Position numbers and translations under genes: made by a program. A stretch of DNA of 48,556 bases from Vitrella brassicaformis (Eukaryota > Sar > Vitrellaceae): positions 102,457 through 151,012 of the forward strand of contig CDMY01000635.1 in NCBI GenBank assembly GCA_001179505.1. The letters are read 5' to 3'. Under the pieces are notes generated by a model. The model saw nothing but the letters and a program-made list of their open reading frames with translations, was not told the origin of the DNA and did not search any database. Numbering within the stretch: the first letter of the stretch is position 1; every line of letters begins with the position of its first letter. Positions 45,429 through 48,556 of this stretch are shown piece after piece.

Positions 45429-48400
45429 TCAACAAGGGCCAGCCTCGCGTGGTGGTGGTGTGATGTCGACCGTCGTCCTGTTGGCGTCGACGTAGAACAG
45501 CAGCAGAGCGCCTGCATGCGACTCCACCTGCACCAATACACACACACACACATGTGCAGAGTGCTCCGGGGTACACGACAGACAGACATGGTAGGGTAGC
45601 TACCTGCGTGTGGGTGTACTTAGCGATGAGCCGGTCGTCGCAGTTGTACCACTGCCCGTCGCCCCTGTTGACGAATGCGCTGAAGTGGCCCTCCACGGCC
45701 TCCTCACCGTAGTGCACCACCACTGACACCAACCGATAGTCCGGCACACCCACACCACTGTCACCGCCGAAACCATAACCATCCGGAGGCAACCTGCAGC
45801 ATACAGAAACAGACAGACAGACAGACACCATGGGACAGCGGTCCTTGAACACACAGATAGATGGGGTGAAGCTCAGCTGCCGTGCGGACGCCACGCACCA
45901 GTTGCGGTTGAAGTTGAGTGTGTCGGAGTACTCGACCTGCTTGGAGGCCTTCTCGAGCGATCCCGCCCCGTAGAGGGTCTTCTTCATGCTCACAACCAGC
46001 ACCTGATATATCGAGACACACACACGACGTCTTGTCCGTCATGTCACTCACGTATGGATGGATGCCGTGGGAGCCCAGCCAGCCCGTCTTACTTACCGGC
46101 GGTGTGACGTGAAGGTACTGCCGTGCTGCATTCAGCTGCGATGGATCACCCTCAACATCGCCCGTCATGCCCAAAGTGATCGATATCGCGTCCCTAGAGA
46201 CACAGACACACATACACACACACCGACCAGTACACCACAACTGCATGGCATGGGCTGATGGCGCTGTGTATGTGTATGTGTATATGTATGTGGGTGTTGT
46301 GTTGGTCCCTCACTCGACAGTGCGGATGCCGTCAGCAGCGATGGCCACATCAAGCAGCCAGAAGGGCTCCCTCTTCATCTCGGTGCCCCCTCCATCGCCC
46401 CGCACCAGACGCGCCAGCTCGCCAGCGAATAGCTTGCTGATCGGCGAGCTCTGCGCATCTTGCAGCGTCTCGTCACTGACACGTGCCAACATTCACACCA
46501 CACCCAGCACAGCAACAGGCATGAACTCGGTGTGAGCAGCGGCATGTCTGTCTGTCTATATTCATTCTCACGATGGCGACAGGGGCGGTCGTGCCGCGTT
46601 AGGGGAGCCATCGGCGGAGCTGACAGCCGCTTCAGCAAGTGCTGCCGGTGGTTTCTTGGCGGCCGTCCTCTTCTGCCGTTTGTATCTGCTCTCGTGGTGC
46701 AGTCCGTCGAGTAGGAAGAGCAGGAACTCTGAGGGGTCGCTCTGGACACCGCCATAGCTCACCGCATCTGCACAGGCAGATCAAGCCAAGCATCAACACA
46801 CGCACACACGATGGGACGGACACAATGGACGTGTGTGTGTGTGCTCTGCGGGTGGTTGTGTGGTCCGACCTGAGTCTTTCTCTTCGAACATGGCGATGGG
46901 CCGCCGGAAAAAGGCCGACGCGAACAGGGCCGCCTGCTGCGGCTGTTGCTGCTGCTGCGACCCACTCACGGCATTGGCAGACGAAGACGACGGCTGCGAC
47001 ACACCACTACCACTCAGCTGCTCGGCGATGCCTGGGTGATGGTGGACAGCAGAGGAGCCAGCTGCCGTTCGTGTTCTGTCCTTCCCTCCCTCCCCCGCTC
47101 CCTCCTACTCTCTGTTGTGCTGTGCTCACTTGGTTCCTCGTCTGCAAAGAGTCGGATGACGGCGTCAGTGGTGTCCTGGATGGGGTTGCCAGGCCGGTCA
47201 CGTCGCGCTCGCCCATCGGCTGACCGGTAGAACTCACGGAAAATGCTCGCGAAGGCCGCATGCAGCGGATATTGCGGCCGGCGGACCTCAGGCGGGCCGT
47301 CCAGATAGGACCGATCGGCGGGACCCTGCACACACCACACCACACACACAGGTTTGTTGCGTCGGGGGGGGGACGTTTTCCCTCCCGGTGTGTATGTACC
47401 TCTGCGCACTGCTGGATGTAGTCGAGGAAGAAGTACAGCGGCATCATGGCTTGCACCAACTGATTGGCAACACACACACACACACACACACGCCAGACAC
47501 GTGAGCTGACGCAACACGATACCTGCGTTGACCGCTCGACCTACCGCGTTGAGGTAGCAGTAGTTCTTGACGTTCTCGAGGGCGCGCAGCTGATAGGGGC
47601 GGGGGCACTGCTGCAGGATGAACATCCACCGCTCCATGGCCACCTCCCTCGCCTCGGCGGCGCTGAGCGGACGGGACGACTCGGCCACACGCGACATGAG
47701 CAGGTGCTGCACACGGCGGTGCAGATACTGCTCGTACTACGCCACACACCACACCCACACACAAACACAAGACACCACACACACGTCAGGATGCGACCGA
47801 CGCCCTCCCTCCCTCCTTCCTTGTCTGTCTGTCGAATGTGCACACAGATATCCCATCCGTACATGGTAGAGTCTGAGACGTTCGAAGGCCTCCAGCTGGT
47901 CTGCACGGACAGTGAAGGTCTGGGTGACACCCCAGTAGAGCAGCCGAGTGAGGACACTGAAGGCAGCCCCGGTATGCGGCAGGCTGGCCATGACACTGTT
48001 GCTCAGCCACACGGGCGACAGCACCCGTCGCTTCCCCCAACCCGCCCAACCTATCCGCTCCTGCACAGGAACCGGCTGCTGCGGCTGCGGCTGCTCTTGA
48101 CTCTGACCACCCTCCTGTCGACGGTTGCCGGCCTTGGCCTTGTCCTTCTCTTTCTCCTTGGGAGGCGGCGCTGCTGGCGATGGCTGGGCAGACCCTCGCC
48201 TGGCCGGCACACGGGATGACGGAGTGACAGGCGGCGGCTGGGCGGAGAGCTCAGGCCACGCTGACGCCGCATCAATGCTGTCGCCACCTTGCTGCTGCTT
48301 GTGGGGCTGGGGACGGGGCGTCGCCTCTCCAGCAGCCGCGGTGCTCGCTGGTTGGGTGGGGGGAGGAGGGCCCGGCCCGTCCACCCATACAAAAGAAGAC

Positions 48401-48556
48401 TGTTCAGCTCGACTTGCAGGTGCATTGCCGTTTGTCGTCGGCTGCCCTTGGTGCACGCCGTTGGGCATCCCTTTTTCTTTCTGTGGTGGCTGGTCGGCCC
48501 GAGGACGCTGCTTTGGAGCGACGGTGGGGGGCTGAGTGGCAGGGGCGGGGGGCTGG
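45429..48556 (-). CDS. USP10-like ubiquitin-specific protease, N-terminus beyond the window
   Basis: Eleven exons fit: >48556-47863, 47736-47545, 47459-47400, 47325-47130, 47031-46870, 46767-46572, 46475-46314, 46193-46097, 46002-45827, 45793-45604 and 45527-45429, giving about 740 visible residues. The frame is open to the window edge, so the start lies outside or is the ATG at ~48470. A Pro/Gln/Ala-rich N-terminal region leads to a peptidase C19 domain. The Cys box is NVKNYCYLNA. GVQSDPSEFLLFLLDGLHHE is the QD(S/A)xE-like segment. The His box is VHYGEEAVEGHFSAF, followed by WYNCDD and LLLFYV at the end. Exon order and motifs such as SKLFAGELARLV and DGIRTVEDA fit USP10. These enzymes remove ubiquitin from proteins. 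The exon ending at 45827 has alternative donors. The active-site Cys, His and Asp are all present. Confidence 0.85.

Overview
This is nuclear DNA from an intron-rich, GC-rich eukaryote, most likely an alveolate. A chromerid alga such as Vitrella is my best guess, by inference. Genes are cut by many short GT-AG introns (about 70-180 bases). Introns and intergenic DNA are full of simple repeats: CA/TG, GACA, GACT, ATGG and GGTA. Two proteins carry N-termini that look like signal-plus-transit leaders, which suits an organism with a secondary plastid. One gene encodes a CCDC103-like axonemal dynein assembly factor, which suits a flagellated stage.

I traced fifteen genes by hand. Thirteen have reading frames that close at both ends; the first and last run off the window. 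Two further loci are unresolved. Order: unknown protein (+, partial) | RING E3 (-) / ANK-TPR-J co-chaperone (+) | ANK-TPR co-chaperone (-) / CK1-type kinase with SUMO-interacting-like motifs (+) | METTL21-like methyltransferase (-) / VOC protein (+) | CCDC103-like (-) / ER J-thioredoxin KDEL protein (+), RAD51C (+) | coiled-coil protein (-) / frameshifted BTB-T1 locus (+) | 300-base gap | BMT5-like methyltransferase with RGG tail (-) / RRM protein (+) | ADAT3 (-) / CCCH zinc-finger protein (+) | USP10-like deubiquitinase (-, partial). Almost every gene sits in a divergent pair sharing a 139-288-base promoter, and pairs meet tail to tail.

Five of the six well-resolved divergent promoters contain the same 11-base element, [CG]TAAGCTCGC[AG], and the sixth has a degraded copy. 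I found no copy elsewhere in the window. This is the strongest candidate for something undescribed. Other highlights are a kinase with five SUMO-interacting-like motifs, an ankyrin-TPR-J-domain protein of about 1,528 residues, introns with CA-rich 5' and TG-rich 3' halves, two long foldbacks at 2.9-3.4 kb, and a BTB locus whose frame slips at seven homopolymer runs beside the assembly gap.

The gene set covers protein quality control (three co-chaperones, a RING E3, a deubiquitinase), RNA and translation (ADAT3, BMT5-like, RRM, CCCH), DNA repair (RAD51C) and cilia. I see no bacterial-type operon, CRISPR array, transposase or rRNA, and recognised no tRNA. All splice sites were read by eye and none is backed by transcripts.
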